64,000 nucleotides of DNA from Macrotrachela quadricornifera (lineage: Eukaryota; Rotifera; Eurotatoria; Philodinida; Philodinidae), in the NCBI GenBank assembly GCA_022393335.1, contig JAJEKB010021828.1:386108-450107 (forward strand). Reading direction: 5' to 3'. How positions within the stretch are numbered: position 1 is the stretch's first letter; each line of letters starts with the position of its first letter. Below are positions 34,053 to 45,555 of this stretch, in pieces. Position numbers and translations under genes: made by a program. A model generated the notes under the pieces. The model was given only the letters and a program-made list of their open reading frames with translations. It ran no database searches and was not told the DNA's origin.

Positions 34053-35737
34053 TTATTTACCCCGTTTTAATGGACTTGGTCCTTCGCATACTTCACATAC
34101 ATCACTATGTGTTACATTATATGGTTCATTATGAAATGTACAAAGTTCACATGACCATGGTAGATAAATTCGATCGTGTTCTTCTGTAATATAAAAAAAA
34201 AATTTTGAAAAATAATTAATTAAAAGATCAAACCTTGTAATAATCCTAATTGTTCTTTAAGATTTAAATTTTGTTTTATTATATCATCATATAAACGATT
34301 AAATTCTCCTTCTTCCTGCAATAAATAAATGAAAGAAAGAAATTTATTTTAAATTTTACAGTTTTTACTTACATTTAAATCTAATTGAAGATAATGATAT
34401 TCTCGAGATGATTCAATTTCAAGCATAGTTAAACGCTCGAGATCTAATCGTTGTGCTCGAACTAAATTTAAGAAAGTAAAAACAGCGGATTTTTTTTATA
34501 AAGAAATTTATTATATATAATTTACCATATTCAGTTTCATCAAGTATTGATCGATCAATTCCCGTATATTCATGTGTAGAAGAATTTGTAGATGATGGTG
34601 ATGTTGTTGATATAGTATGTAATACTTGTGTATCAGAAATATTTACAAGATCGGATTGAGGTGCACCACATTCGACACTTGAACGTGTTGATTGAGCTTC
34701 TAATTCATGATTTGAAGCTTGAATAAATAGAAAATTTTAAATTTTTTATTTAATTAATTTTAAAATTTGACTTACAATGATCATCAAGTATTATCGATGC
34801 ACCTAAATATGCTTGTTGTGGTACTAGTATATTAATTGTACTTAATGTTGTTGGTGTATATTGAATTTGATTAAGATCAAAATTATCTCCACTTATTTGT
34901 ACACTTGGTTGAGCATGTTGTGTTGTTTGTTGATCAATACTATCATTTGGTAATAAAATTAATTCGGAATCAGGATTTTCAACCATAAGAAAACCAGTAT
35001 TTTTATCATGATCAATTGTATTATTATTATTTGTATGTTCAAATCGAGATGATTTTATTTTATTTTTTAAATGCGTTAATGTATAATGTACTGGTATACA
35101 ATGATAATGTTTTGTTTTTGTTTTTGTTGGAGAAGTACTATGTAAAAATAATGACTAAGCATAAAAATGAAATATTTATTTTAGATATTTTAGTTTTGTT
35201 TCTTTCCTTTTTATTTTACTTGATGATGTAATGGTTTATTGTTTGTATCGCTCGGAGTATTTGATTCAGATCGACAAATTGTATTTATATTTTCTTCACT
35301 AGTTGTATGTCGTATAAATTCATACATTTCAGTAGCATCTGGAACATCCCTATAGAAAATTTCCAAGAAGAAAAAACAAAATTTATAAATATGTGGTTTA
35401 AGATTTTTACCAAGTTTCAAAATTAATCTGATTTAATGTAAACGAAAATGTTTTTTTTCTAATTAATCAATAAATTCAAAATATAGATATTAATATCCGA
35501 TGCAAAAAAGAAAAAGCAGCTAAATTATTAGTAGAAATATTTAATTCATCTTTAGTTCTACATAAGTGTTTATATAGAAGCAATATAACAGTTTAAAAAA
35601 AACAATCAAGTATACCTATTACACGAACGATTTGATATTGATCTTAACATTTTATGACATCGATCGAATAATTTTGTTTGACCAGAAAATGTAAATGATC
35701 TTTCCTTGTTTTTTTCTTTAGCCGGTAAATTAACCAT
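34053..35737 (-). CDS. NZF zinc-finger coiled-coil protein, TAB2/TAB3-like
   Basis: Exons 35737-35616, 35349-35220, 35154-34776, 34717-34526, 34461-34373, 34315-34234 and 34183-34053 give 374 codons with matching phases. The N-terminal 80 residues include DVPDATEMYEFIRHTTSEEN, weakly reminiscent of a CUE helix. The middle is low-complexity (S, T, N). Residues about 270-325 are a probable coiled coil (RLDLERLTMLEIESSREYHY; LYDDIIKQNLNLKEQLGLLQ). The last 45 residues hold a RanBP2/NZF-type finger, PWSCELCTFHNEP...CEVCEG. The Thr-Phe after the second Cys is the signature of ubiquitin-binding NZF fingers. The order coiled coil then C-terminal NZF is that of TAB2/TAB3, which bind K63 ubiquitin and TAK1. 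The spacing between the Cys pairs is 14 residues, longer than the usual 10. Divergent from DNAAF5, with 850 bp between starts. Confidence 0.7.
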
Positions 35738-36587
35738 GAACAATTACGAAGAAAATTACCAAATGAATAAATATACGTAAATCGAGCAATATTACTATGC
35801 TTGGAATAAAACAAGATTATTTATTCATCCGACGCTACTTTCAATATATGTTAATAGTAGAAAGTAACACTCATATTGAAATAGCAAATATAGATGTCGT
35901 GATTTATCAATTATAGTGAATAGTCCATCATAAATAGAATGCTTTTGTCGTTACACTTTTTTATTCTCCAATAAATTTTATTCAAAAATAAGATGTTTAT
36001 CATTCGTTTAACGACAAATCAATTGTTAGTTATCATTAGAAATTATCTAGAGAAGCATGACTTATTCGTTGTACTCATCTTAAAGTAACCTTTCAAAAGT
36101 TTAATTGTTTATATAGTAAACTATATTTATATCTAATAATCAAATTAATCAATTTGAGATCTGTTCATTCATGACAACTGCATTAAACTTTTTATATCAG
36201 TATATAAGAGAATTATTTCTTTTTATGTATCACTTTTTGATTAGAATCAAAAAAATCTTTGCCATTTTGTAGTGAGAGAATTATTTATTTTTATTGAAAA
36301 CATCATAACTATATACCTTTGTTCGATATTGGTTTGTTATCTTCCCGCATTAATGAGTAAGGTAGTATTAGAAAATTAAAAAAAACTTTTGCGGGGAGAT
36401 AACGAAACCAGTACCATATTATTACTGTTGTTGAGCGACATCTAAGGTCATAATGAATAATGTTTTCATGACGACAACTAAGAAGAAACAGTTTCTAATG
36501 AAAGTTATGGTTATTTCTGGACTGTTCTGCAATCATTTTTTTTTAAATACATTTTATTGAAAGAAAAGATAGAATCGATTTCTCAGG
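35738..36587. promoter_or_regulatory. Shared intergenic region between two divergent genes, with a 20-bp-arm hairpin
   Basis: The NZF gene (minus) and DNAAF5 (plus) start on either side, so this 850-bp stretch should hold both promoters. GGTTTGTTATCTTCCCGCA (36331-36349) is mirrored by TGCGGGGAGATAACGAAACC (36390-36409), an inverted repeat around a 40-bp AT-rich loop. No TATA box was assigned because the sequence is AT-rich throughout. Confidence 0.45.
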
Positions 36588-39500
36588 ATGCTTACTGAAA
36601 GTGAAATGAATCGTAATATTGTTCTTCTTTCTGATTCAAATAAAATTACACGACAAAAAGCTCTTCAAAATTTATGTAATGATATTAAATCATCATTATC
36701 AATTAATGAAAATAATGATCATATACAACCACCATCAAATATTATTGAATCTATACTTAAAACACTTTCAGATCCAGCTGAAAAAAATCGTGATCTTGCT
36801 TTAACATATATTTCTATGTATATTACTCAATATTGTATTGATGAAAATAGTATTGATAAATTATCATCATTATTAATTCCAGCATTTGTACAACGACTTG
36901 GAACAAATGATATTATTGAACCATCGGAAGAAATTCGTTTAAAATCTATGTCAATTCTATTTGAACTTTGTCGTATTTATTCAAATAGAAATAAATTATC
37001 ATTATATTTAAATGAATGGATATTAATATTAAAACGAACTATTATTGATCCATATCCAGAAGTAAGAAAACTTAGTTGTGAATTAACATCAAAACTTTCA
37101 GAAAAATGTCGTGAAAAATTTCATTTAATGTCTGAAAGTCTTATTAAACCAATTATAGAAACAATGAAACATCAACATGCTAAAGTACGTGTTGAAGCTA
37201 TTAATGCTCTTGGTAAATATATTTTTATAAAAATTATATATTAATTTCTTTTTTCTTTTTCTTTTAATTTTTAAAGGAAATGTTATACGATATGGAAATA
37301 ATAAATCTGTTGAAGATAGTGTATCACCTTTAGCTCAACGATTTTTTGATCATACTAGTACTGTACGTCTTGCTGTTATTAATGTTGTTGGTATATGGAT
37401 GCTTGAATTAGGTGATCGTTATTCATATTTTCATATGATGTTACCACTTTTATTAACTGGTTATACTGATGAAATAGAAGAAATTCGTGAAACAGCAGAT
37501 TCACTTTGGTGGGATGTTGGTAAGATTTTAAATTAAGAAAAAAAGTTAAATTGAATTAATATTATTTTATATTTAGGATTAAAATATGAAAAAGAAAATG
37601 AAGAAGATCTTAAAGATCAAATTAATTTTCCGAATACTCCAAACAAATATCCACCCAATTGTAAGTGAAAAATATTAGTTAACACAGTTGATAAGACAAC
37701 TTCTCTAGTTCAGAATATGTGCATTATGTATGCCCTAATGATCGATGGATATCTAAAACAAAAAGTTCATATTTCTAGCTTATTATTGTTAAGATATTGC
37801 CTTCTTTTCAATATTTTTAAGCACAAATCCGTTTTTCTCTCAGTAGCATCAGAAAACCTAAATTTTGTATTTCAACTTGAAATTTCACATTTAGATAGAT
37901 CTCAAATATTTCCGTTGCTTCTAGTCTGAAACAAGAACGGTGGAATTTTGCTTGAATATATAAACAATGTATAATCATGTTTCGACCTTAACAGCATCTT
38001 AGAATAGGAACAATCAAAAGAACTGAAACTTAAACAATAAGTTATTCTCATTGAGTCCTGCCTTCCTGCGAAGTTTCAAATCGAAATAAAAAAATTCAGT
38101 TCTTCTATTGTTTTTGAAATATACCACGATTTTGTGCTGGAAAAATACAGTATCTCAACAGTAATAAATTAGCAATATGAACTCTTGTCAAAGTATCTGT
38201 AGCGTATTAGTACTTATTAGATATACTTAAGCCCGACTCGAAATTTATTTGACAGCCGAGGAAGTTCTCTCTGGAAACCAGGACAGACAATCTGTTTTGA
38301 TTTTGATCTATCTTTTTAATAGTTTTAGGATTAGTCAAAAAAAGTATCAAAACAAAAATAAATAGAGAACTAGTACTCGTCAATTGTTATTGATGTTTCC
38401 ATTTCCTTTGTAGTTTTTAATTTACCAAAAATGTAACGAAACATTCAGTAATTAGAGATAATCAAAGCACAAGAAAGGTGTCATGTGCACATTTCCATTA
38501 ATTAACGCATTCATTCATATTTGTCTGCATGAGAAATCTTCATCGCAATGGGCTAAAAACTATCATAAAAATACTTTTTGCTATATCTTCCTAATGTAGA
38601 AAGAAATATAAATTCTCTCTACGTTTATTGGAAACTGAGACGAAAACTTCTAAAAATTTTCATAATATAAGAGTATGATTCAATATTAATATATTTATTC
38701 CCCATACACTATTTAAATAGTTTCTCCTTAAGAAATCTATAATCACTTTTATCTGAATAGTCCATTGAAAATTATTAAATAATTATTTTCTTTTTTCTTT
38801 TAGTAACACGACCAAATCTTGGTTGTCGAGAATTAGTTAAACGAAATTTAATACGAATTCTTCCAGCTATTCGTAATGATTTAACTGATTGGGTTGTATC
38901 AGGACGTATGAAAGCTTCACAATTACTTGCTATTTTAACTTGGCAAGCTGAAGAAAGTATAACTCAACATTTAGAGGATACTCTTCAAGTTTGTTCAAAA
39001 GCTCTTGTTGATGATGAATCAATCGTTCGTGAACAAGTAAATAATAAATTAAATAAAATTTTTTATGATTATAAAAAAAAGAAAAAATTTTTTTCTAGGT
39101 TAACCAAGCATTAATTTATATTGGTTATTTTATACCAATTAAAACATGGTTTAATTTAATTCGATTACATTTTGAACAAACACCAACATTAGGTTTACTT
39201 CGTTTAATTGCACCACTTTTAACAGGTGTTGATTGTGATGAATTAATACAAACAGAAAATATTTTAGATAAATTACTTTCAATTATTCTTAAATCCGAAT
39301 ATACTGATAATTATCAAGTAATTAATGTCTTTTTTTTTAAATAAAAATTTAATATTTGAATTAATATGTGTTTTTATTTTATTTAAGTTACCGATACAAA
39401 ATGAACTTTTACGTATTTGTCGATTATTAATTGAAAAATGTCAAGAACAATTAGAAGCTTATGGTTATAGAATATTTAAATGTATTTTGAGTCTTTTATC

Positions 39501-40735
39501 TATTGTTGAAAATGATGAATTAAAACAACAAGTATAAAATAATAAATTTTTTATTTTATTTTATTTTATTTTCTGTTTTATTAGTGTAAACAAACATTAG
39601 ATAATTTAGCATTAAATACATATAAAAATATATCTTTAAATGAATTATATGAAAAATTTGGTTTAGAATTATTTAATGATCTTAAACAAACATCTAATGA
39701 ATGGTTAAGAAGTACTCGAGATCGGTTTTTATTTGAAACATTTATTATGCAAGCAGGTATAAACTATAAATTTTTCTAAATAAAGAATTTATTTATAATC
39801 TTTTTTTTTTCTTTTATAAGGATCATCAAATCGATTTTTTCTTAAAGATATTATTGAAATTTTACGTATTGTTATAAATCCTGATCGTGATCCTGAAATA
39901 CGAAATCAATGTTTATTAATTATTGCAAATTTACTTCAATTTATTGATGAAATAAATGATACAACAATGATTAGTCCATATTTAACAATATTAATTAATG
40001 AATGTATATTACCAAATATGCAATGGAAAGCAGGACGAACATCAGCTGCTATTCGAGCAACAGCTATTGCTACTCTTTGGTCACTTTTTCAAGCTAAATC
40101 ATTCAGTTTTGAACAAGTAAGATGAAACTAAAATGATATATTTTTGTTTTTTGGTTCTGATGTGAAACTATCAAGTCCTATTTTATTTAGTGTACATCAT
40201 CAATGAATGAAATTCTATTATCTGTATTAGGAATGTTAGATGATGATGATCGTTTAACACGAATAAATAGTTGTTATGTACTTCAAGCACTTTTTTCTAA
40301 TGATGATGTTATTCGTACAATTGATAATGATCGTTTACATAAAGCATATCCAGATTTATTAAAACGTTTAGATGATATATCTGATGATATTCGTCTTGCA
40401 ATGTGTTTAACTTTAAATGCTTATGTACAATCATTTCATGGAGATTTTAATGTTGAACTTTATCGATCACATCTTGAAGATATTGCAAAAATTTTATTAA
40501 TACATATGGATGATCAAAATACTCAAGTTCAAAATGCTGTTTTTGGTAAAGAAATTATTTTATGTTTTTTTTTTGTCATTCATTATTTTATTTTTTAGAT
40601 ACAATTGTTCAATTTTCAACACAACTTAAAAATGCATCAGAAATATTTATTAATGAAATTCGTAATGTTAAACATAAACATCGTAATCAAAATTTATGTG
40701 ATACATTAATCGAACGTATTCAACAAACTAGATAA
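36588..40735 (+). CDS. DNAAF5: Dynein axonemal assembly factor 5 (HEAT-repeat protein, HEATR2)
   Basis: Ten exons: 36588-37212, 37277-37519, 37577-37660, 38804-39036, 39099-39317, 39388-39531, 39585-39756, 39821-40116, 40191-40545, 40599-40735. They give 835 codons with all phases matching, close to the length of animal DNAAF5. The whole protein is HEAT-type helical repeats, for example KPIIETMKHQHAKVRVEAIN, FFDHTSTVRLAVINVVGIW and YPDLLKRLDDISDDIRLAMC near the C-terminus, the last being strongly DNAAF5-like. DNAAF5 works in the cytoplasm with other assembly factors to pre-assemble outer and inner dynein arms for motile cilia. Rotifers need these for the ciliated corona and flame cells. Intron 3 (37661-38803, 1.14 kb) is 15-20 times longer than the others; a hairpin of AACAATCAAAAGAACTGAA with AACAATAGAAGAACTGAA sits at about 38008-38116. 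Convergent with the PPP1R3 gene, 237 bp between stops. Confidence 0.88.
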
Positions 40736-40972
40736 ATCATTGTCTAATAAGCATTTTCTTTTTTGTCGTATATTTAATATACAAAATAAAACATTTTCAG
40801 TATATAAAGGACAAAAAAAAGAAACCATAAAATTTATACATGTAGATATACAAACTAATGTAAGGAAAAATTGGACAGAAAAATAAAAAAATTGAAATCA
40901 ATAAAATTTTATAGATCATTTATTTTTTATTTTACTATAAAAATATCTACTGTCTATCTACATAAAAATATT

Positions 40973-41896
40973 TTAATTAGATATTGTCTTTGAAAAACAA
41001 TTAAATCGATAATTTTGTTGATAATTATTATCCCAATATTCATGACCTCCAGATGGTTCATAACAAATAGAAAATTGTATATTATTTTCATGATATATCT
41101 TATGACGATCAATTTCAAGTTGAAATGAAAATCGATCATAAATGCCATCATATGAATTAATAATATATGTTGCCTGATAATCTTTAAATGACAACCAATT
41201 GTCAGTTGTTAAACGAATTTTAACATATTTATGTAAACCAAATGAAATTAATCTAATTGTTCCATAAATTTGATTATCAATTGCATCTAAAATTTTCATT
41301 ATTAAAAAAAAAAACAACATTTATTTAATTAACATACTTGCTTGTTCAAGAACAACTTTTTGTCGTGATACACGATCAATAAAATTGTATGTATAAATTG
41401 GACTTTCAAATTGTGGTTCCATATAAATAATAATTGTTCTATATTCATGATTAAATAATGTTGATGAATTTTCATCATTATCTATATGTAAATATTTAAA
41501 TGCTATACTAGGAATATATGGTAATTCATCTGTTTTAATCATTTTAATTTGACTTAAATTTAAACCAAAATCATCAGCAAAACGAACAGCTTTTTTTGGA
41601 TATGAACCATTTTGTTCAATATGTGTTAATTTAACTGAATGAGATTTTTTTCGTTCATAATTAGAATAAATTGTTGGTAATGATGATCTTGGTACAATTG
41701 AAGATTTTTTTGGTATATCATCATGATTTATTGAAAAATTATTTTCATCATAATTATCTATAAATAATGATGTAGATCTTATTTTAAAATTTTCAATTGA
41801 TTTTTTATGATTTATATGTTTTTCATTTAAATTATAGTCTATCCCATTATTAATTTGATACATATTGTTTGATTGAACTTGTTGTTCACTTGTCAT
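40973..41896 (-). CDS. Protein phosphatase 1 glycogen-targeting subunit (PPP1R3 family, CBM21)
   Basis: Two exons (41896-41338 and 41286-40973, 51-bp intron) give 290 codons. The N-terminal third is polar. At about residue 100 the sequence SYPKKAVRFADDFGLNLSQI contains the PP1-binding RVxF-type motif KAVRFAD, placed as in PPP1R3 proteins. The CBM21 carbohydrate-binding domain follows: PQFESPIYTYNFIDRVSRQK, GTIRLISFGLHKYVKIRLTT, DNWLSF, FSFQLEIDR, IQFSICYEPSGGHEYWDNNY. The WDNN motif is the classic CBM21 end signature. The protein would bring PP1 to glycogen and so activate glycogen synthase and inhibit phosphorylase. Which vertebrate paralogue (PPP1R3B, C or D type) it matches cannot be told; length and layout fit the short forms. 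Confidence 0.88.
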
Positions 41897-42486
41897 ATTG
41901 ATTTATAATATAATACTAAATTAGTTCAGATGAGAAAAATCAAGTACATTAAGAAAGTTACCGTTTATTTGTAATGTATAATGGCCTACATATTGGTACA
42001 TTGCCCCCACATTTTCGTAAGAACATAGAATAAGAAATGCTATATTAATAATATGTCAACGACAAGCAGCCATTTGCTATGATGTTATATGAGATGAAAT
42101 ATTTTCTCTTCTCATGCTGGATAAAGTCGAACATAAAGATTCTTCTTTTTTTTTTTCAGTTCTTTCCTTTTTCTCGACATCGTCAGTACTATCGAGAAGA
42201 AAATTTTCCATTCAATCATCGATCTTCTTCTTTAAGTATTTCAGACTTTGCACGAGACATATTCTAGTTGTTTTTTTCTCTAGTTTTTTCATTCGATATA
42301 TAAATAGATCAAATTAGGCTAAACAAAAACATATGTCTACCAGAAATTCATCACATTATGTTTCATTAGAATGACAACAATTATATTGTTTTCATATTAA
42401 CAATATAAACCAAAAAATATGTATAATTCTATCATATTTTACAATATGTACTAAAAAAAAAATATAATACAAAATACTAATTTATT
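41897..42486. other. Intergenic, no gene seen
   Basis: It separates the start of the PPP1R3 gene from the end of the kelch gene on the same strand. It contains T-rich stretches. The short frames at 42079-42317 are low-complexity and not called. Confidence 0.5.
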
Positions 42487-44523
42487 TTATCGAAGAACAG
42501 TTGCACCACCATATACATGAATAGGTACATCATTTGTTCTTATCCATGTATTTTTTTGTATATGATATATTTCTGCTGTATTAAGTATTTCAGAATTTTG
42601 TGTTAAATTAGTTCGTCCACCAAAAACAAGTATAAATTGTCCAATACGATATACACATGGACTAATACGATTAAAAAGCATTGATGGTAAAGTAGTCCAA
42701 CGACAATGAAATGAATTATAAACTTCAACAGAACGTAAACCATTTCCATTCGCATCAGCACCACCAAAAATATAGATTTTTTCTTGTTCATCATCAATAC
42801 ATGCTGAACAAAATGTTCGAGCTTCATTCATATCTGCACATAAATAACTTTGTCCAGTTTTTGGATTAAATATTTCTGTTGTTTTAACAGGTAAATTAAA
42901 TAAACATGAACCACCAATACATAATATTGAACCATTTAATTGTACACAAGCAAAACCATAAGATGGAGATTTTAATTTATATGGTAATAATGTCCAAATA
43001 CCTGTTTGACAATCATATTTTTCAATTGTTGATGTTATATCAGCACCAATATGACCACCTAATGCATAAAGTGTTGTAGAATCTAATGATACTAAACCAA
43101 AATTACATCTTGGTGTTATCATTGAACCTGTTTGCATCCATTGTTTATTTTTATTTTTTGATAATGGATCAAATATTTCAACGGAATTAAATATATTATC
43201 ACCATCTTCACCACCAACAATATAAATTAAACTACCAAGTGCTGCTACTTGATGATGCATACGTGGATAACGCATTTCATCACCATTAATTTGTTCTATT
43301 TCAATTGAATATAATGATGATGATAAATCATTTATATTTAAATGACAACGATATGATGTTGTTAATAAATGAGAATTTATATCATCAATAGTTGAACCAT
43401 AACCACCAAATAAATAACATGTTTTTCTCATACCACGTCGAGCTGGATTATTATTTATTGTATATTCTCGTTTAGCTATGATTTGTTCAATACGATGAAC
43501 TATTGATGGGTTTGTCTAAAGAGAAATAAAAATTTAAAATATTGATACGTTCTTCTACTGAAGTCTTTTAATAAGAATTGCAACTGGTCTCATTAAACTT
43601 CTTATTATATAAATTATGCAAGCATGTTGATATGAAGCTATCAGAAACTTGAGAGCATAAAACAAAATATTTAATAATTCAGTTTTAATAACAAGAACTA
43701 TACATATTTTCTCTTTCTTTGATTGTATCTTTCTTATTTAAATACAGTCAATAAGAATGAAAATATACTGATAGATGTTTTTCTGAACATTTATTAATAC
43801 AAAAAAACTCTTAATACATACAAAACCAATTTGTTGTAAAATCATTTTTTGATGTTCTTTGGAAATATATTCAAATCTAATATTATCAAATAATTGTTCA
43901 AAAGATTGTTCATGATTATTAAAATACCATATTAATATAGCTTCAAATACTTGTTGTTCATTATCAACAATTAAATCATCATTTGAAATTATTTTTATTA
44001 ATAAATCTTGTGGAATTAATTTAATCATATCATATTTAATTAATTGACAAAAATGTGTTAATAAATAATGTTCAGCATCATTTTTTAATGATATACATTC
44101 TAATTCATTAGCTAATTTCCATGTATCAAGAACATTTTTTTCATTTAAACTTATTGATAAATAATGACAACAAAATTGAACAACTTCATCAAGTTGTAAC
44201 ATATCACTAGCAATTAAAAGTTCATGAACAATATTTTCATCAATTTCTATTTTACCACTATAAATATAATGAAGAAGAATTGAAAATATATGTGGTTCAA
44301 TATCACGTAATTCAATAGAATTAAGATTATTTTCTTTAAATGTATGTGTAAGAAGTACTTGAAAATAAGGTGAAGAACTAGCAAGTATTATACGATGACA
44401 TGGAAATTGTTCACAACCAATAATAAATGTTAAATCACAATATATACCGGAATCAAGATATTCATTTAAATTTTGAAGAAAAAGATTTACTTGAGAAGAT
44501 GATGCAGTATAAGGAACACGCAT
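42487..44523 (-). CDS. BTB-BACK-kelch protein (KLHL family, CUL3 adaptor)
   Basis: Two exons (44523-43822 and 43515-42487, 306-bp intron) give 576 codons, the usual KLHL length. Residues about 20-125 are a BTB domain (YCDLTFIIGCEQFPCHRIIL, ASSSPYFQVLLTHTFKE, IFSILLHYIYSGKI). Residues 130-240 are a BACK domain (LDTWKLANELECISLKNDAE; LDEVVQFCCHYLS at its start). Six kelch blades follow, each with the GG pair: YLFGGYG, IYIVGGEDGDN, LYALGGHIGAD, ILCIGGSCLFN, IYIFGGADANG, ILVFGGRTNL. Blades end with the usual W or Y, for example RWTTLPSM and NTWIRTNDVP. KLHL proteins bind CUL3 through BTB/BACK and recruit substrates for ubiquitination through the propeller. The particular subfamily is not clear. 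The single long intron is unusual, because neighbours have many short ones. Confidence 0.88.
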
Positions 44524-45555
44524 AGTTTTTTTTGTCTAAAAATAAATTATATTTTAATTTATGTATAATAGAGAATTTTGAATTAAGAAAGTTTAAATGT
44601 GATGAATAACATCATGTATATCTTAAAAAGATTTTAATGGAAATATGAACAATACATGCTGCTTATTTTTATTTTCGATATAAAACTTCATAATGAAAGA
44701 AATCGAATGCACTCGATAGAACTATGACTCATCGCAAATGACATCTAGTCTATCAATTGTTGAATTTGAACCAATGAAAATAAAATTCACTTATGCACTA
44801 TAATAATATCTTCTTAATATGATTATTAAAAAGTTAAAAATTTATTATTTAATTAATTAAAATAAAAAAATATTTTTTCTTGATAAAAATTTTTTTCTTC
44901 ATTTAATAAAGAGTATCAAATTCAATATCAATGGCAAGACAATAACCTTTTACGTGCTTCCTTTTTTTTCTCTTTCTTCTTGTTTTTTTTCTTCTCTATC
45001 TTCCGTCGGATTGTCCGCTGATTTATATTTACTAGTCGAAGGTAATTTTTTTTATTCGCTCGTGTTGATTCTTTTCCATCTTATATTTGCTTCTTCTCTC
45101 GGCTTCCTCCGCGAAGAAGAACGAAGAAGTATATACTATTAGTAATGATGACAGTCAGCAATAAGGCAGAAAAAGGATATTTAACATCTGTGCGAGAGTG
45201 AAAAAGAGGGACAGACAAGCAAAGCGGCGAGAAGAAAAAGTAGGGGCGAAAATGCGAAATGCGAGTCTTTTTCTTCTTCTTATTCTCTCTCTCTCTCTCT
45301 CTTTCTACCTCTCTCTCTCCCTCTCTGTCTCTCTTTTGTTCTGGATTTTCGGAAAAGTCATGCAAGAAAAAAAAAGAAGAAGAATAAAAAAGAACCAAAG
45401 AAAAAAAAAGAAATAAAGAATGATGATTTTATATTATCCCTATGTATTGAGCATTAAAACTAATATTAATTTTCAATGCTTATATATGTTATTATGCGAT
45501 CCTTTATTAGGAATTTAACAAAATATAAATGTTGTAAAATCAACGACAATAATTC
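44524..45555. other. Divergent intergenic region between kelch and GTF3C2-like genes
   Basis: Contains pyrimidine/purine tracts, notably a CT microsatellite at about 45286-45330 (CTCTCTCTCTCTC) flanked by GAAAAAGA-rich sequence. It probably carries promoter and 5' leader of both neighbours. The short frames at 44954-45416 are translations of these simple tracts and are not called. Confidence 0.5.

Noticed and set aside
42603..42827. 74-codon minus frame inside the kelch gene
   Set aside because: It is the other reading frame of the kelch-coding exon.
45081..45416. Frames rich in RERERE or SLSLSL on both strands
   Set aside because: Translations of the CT/GA microsatellite.
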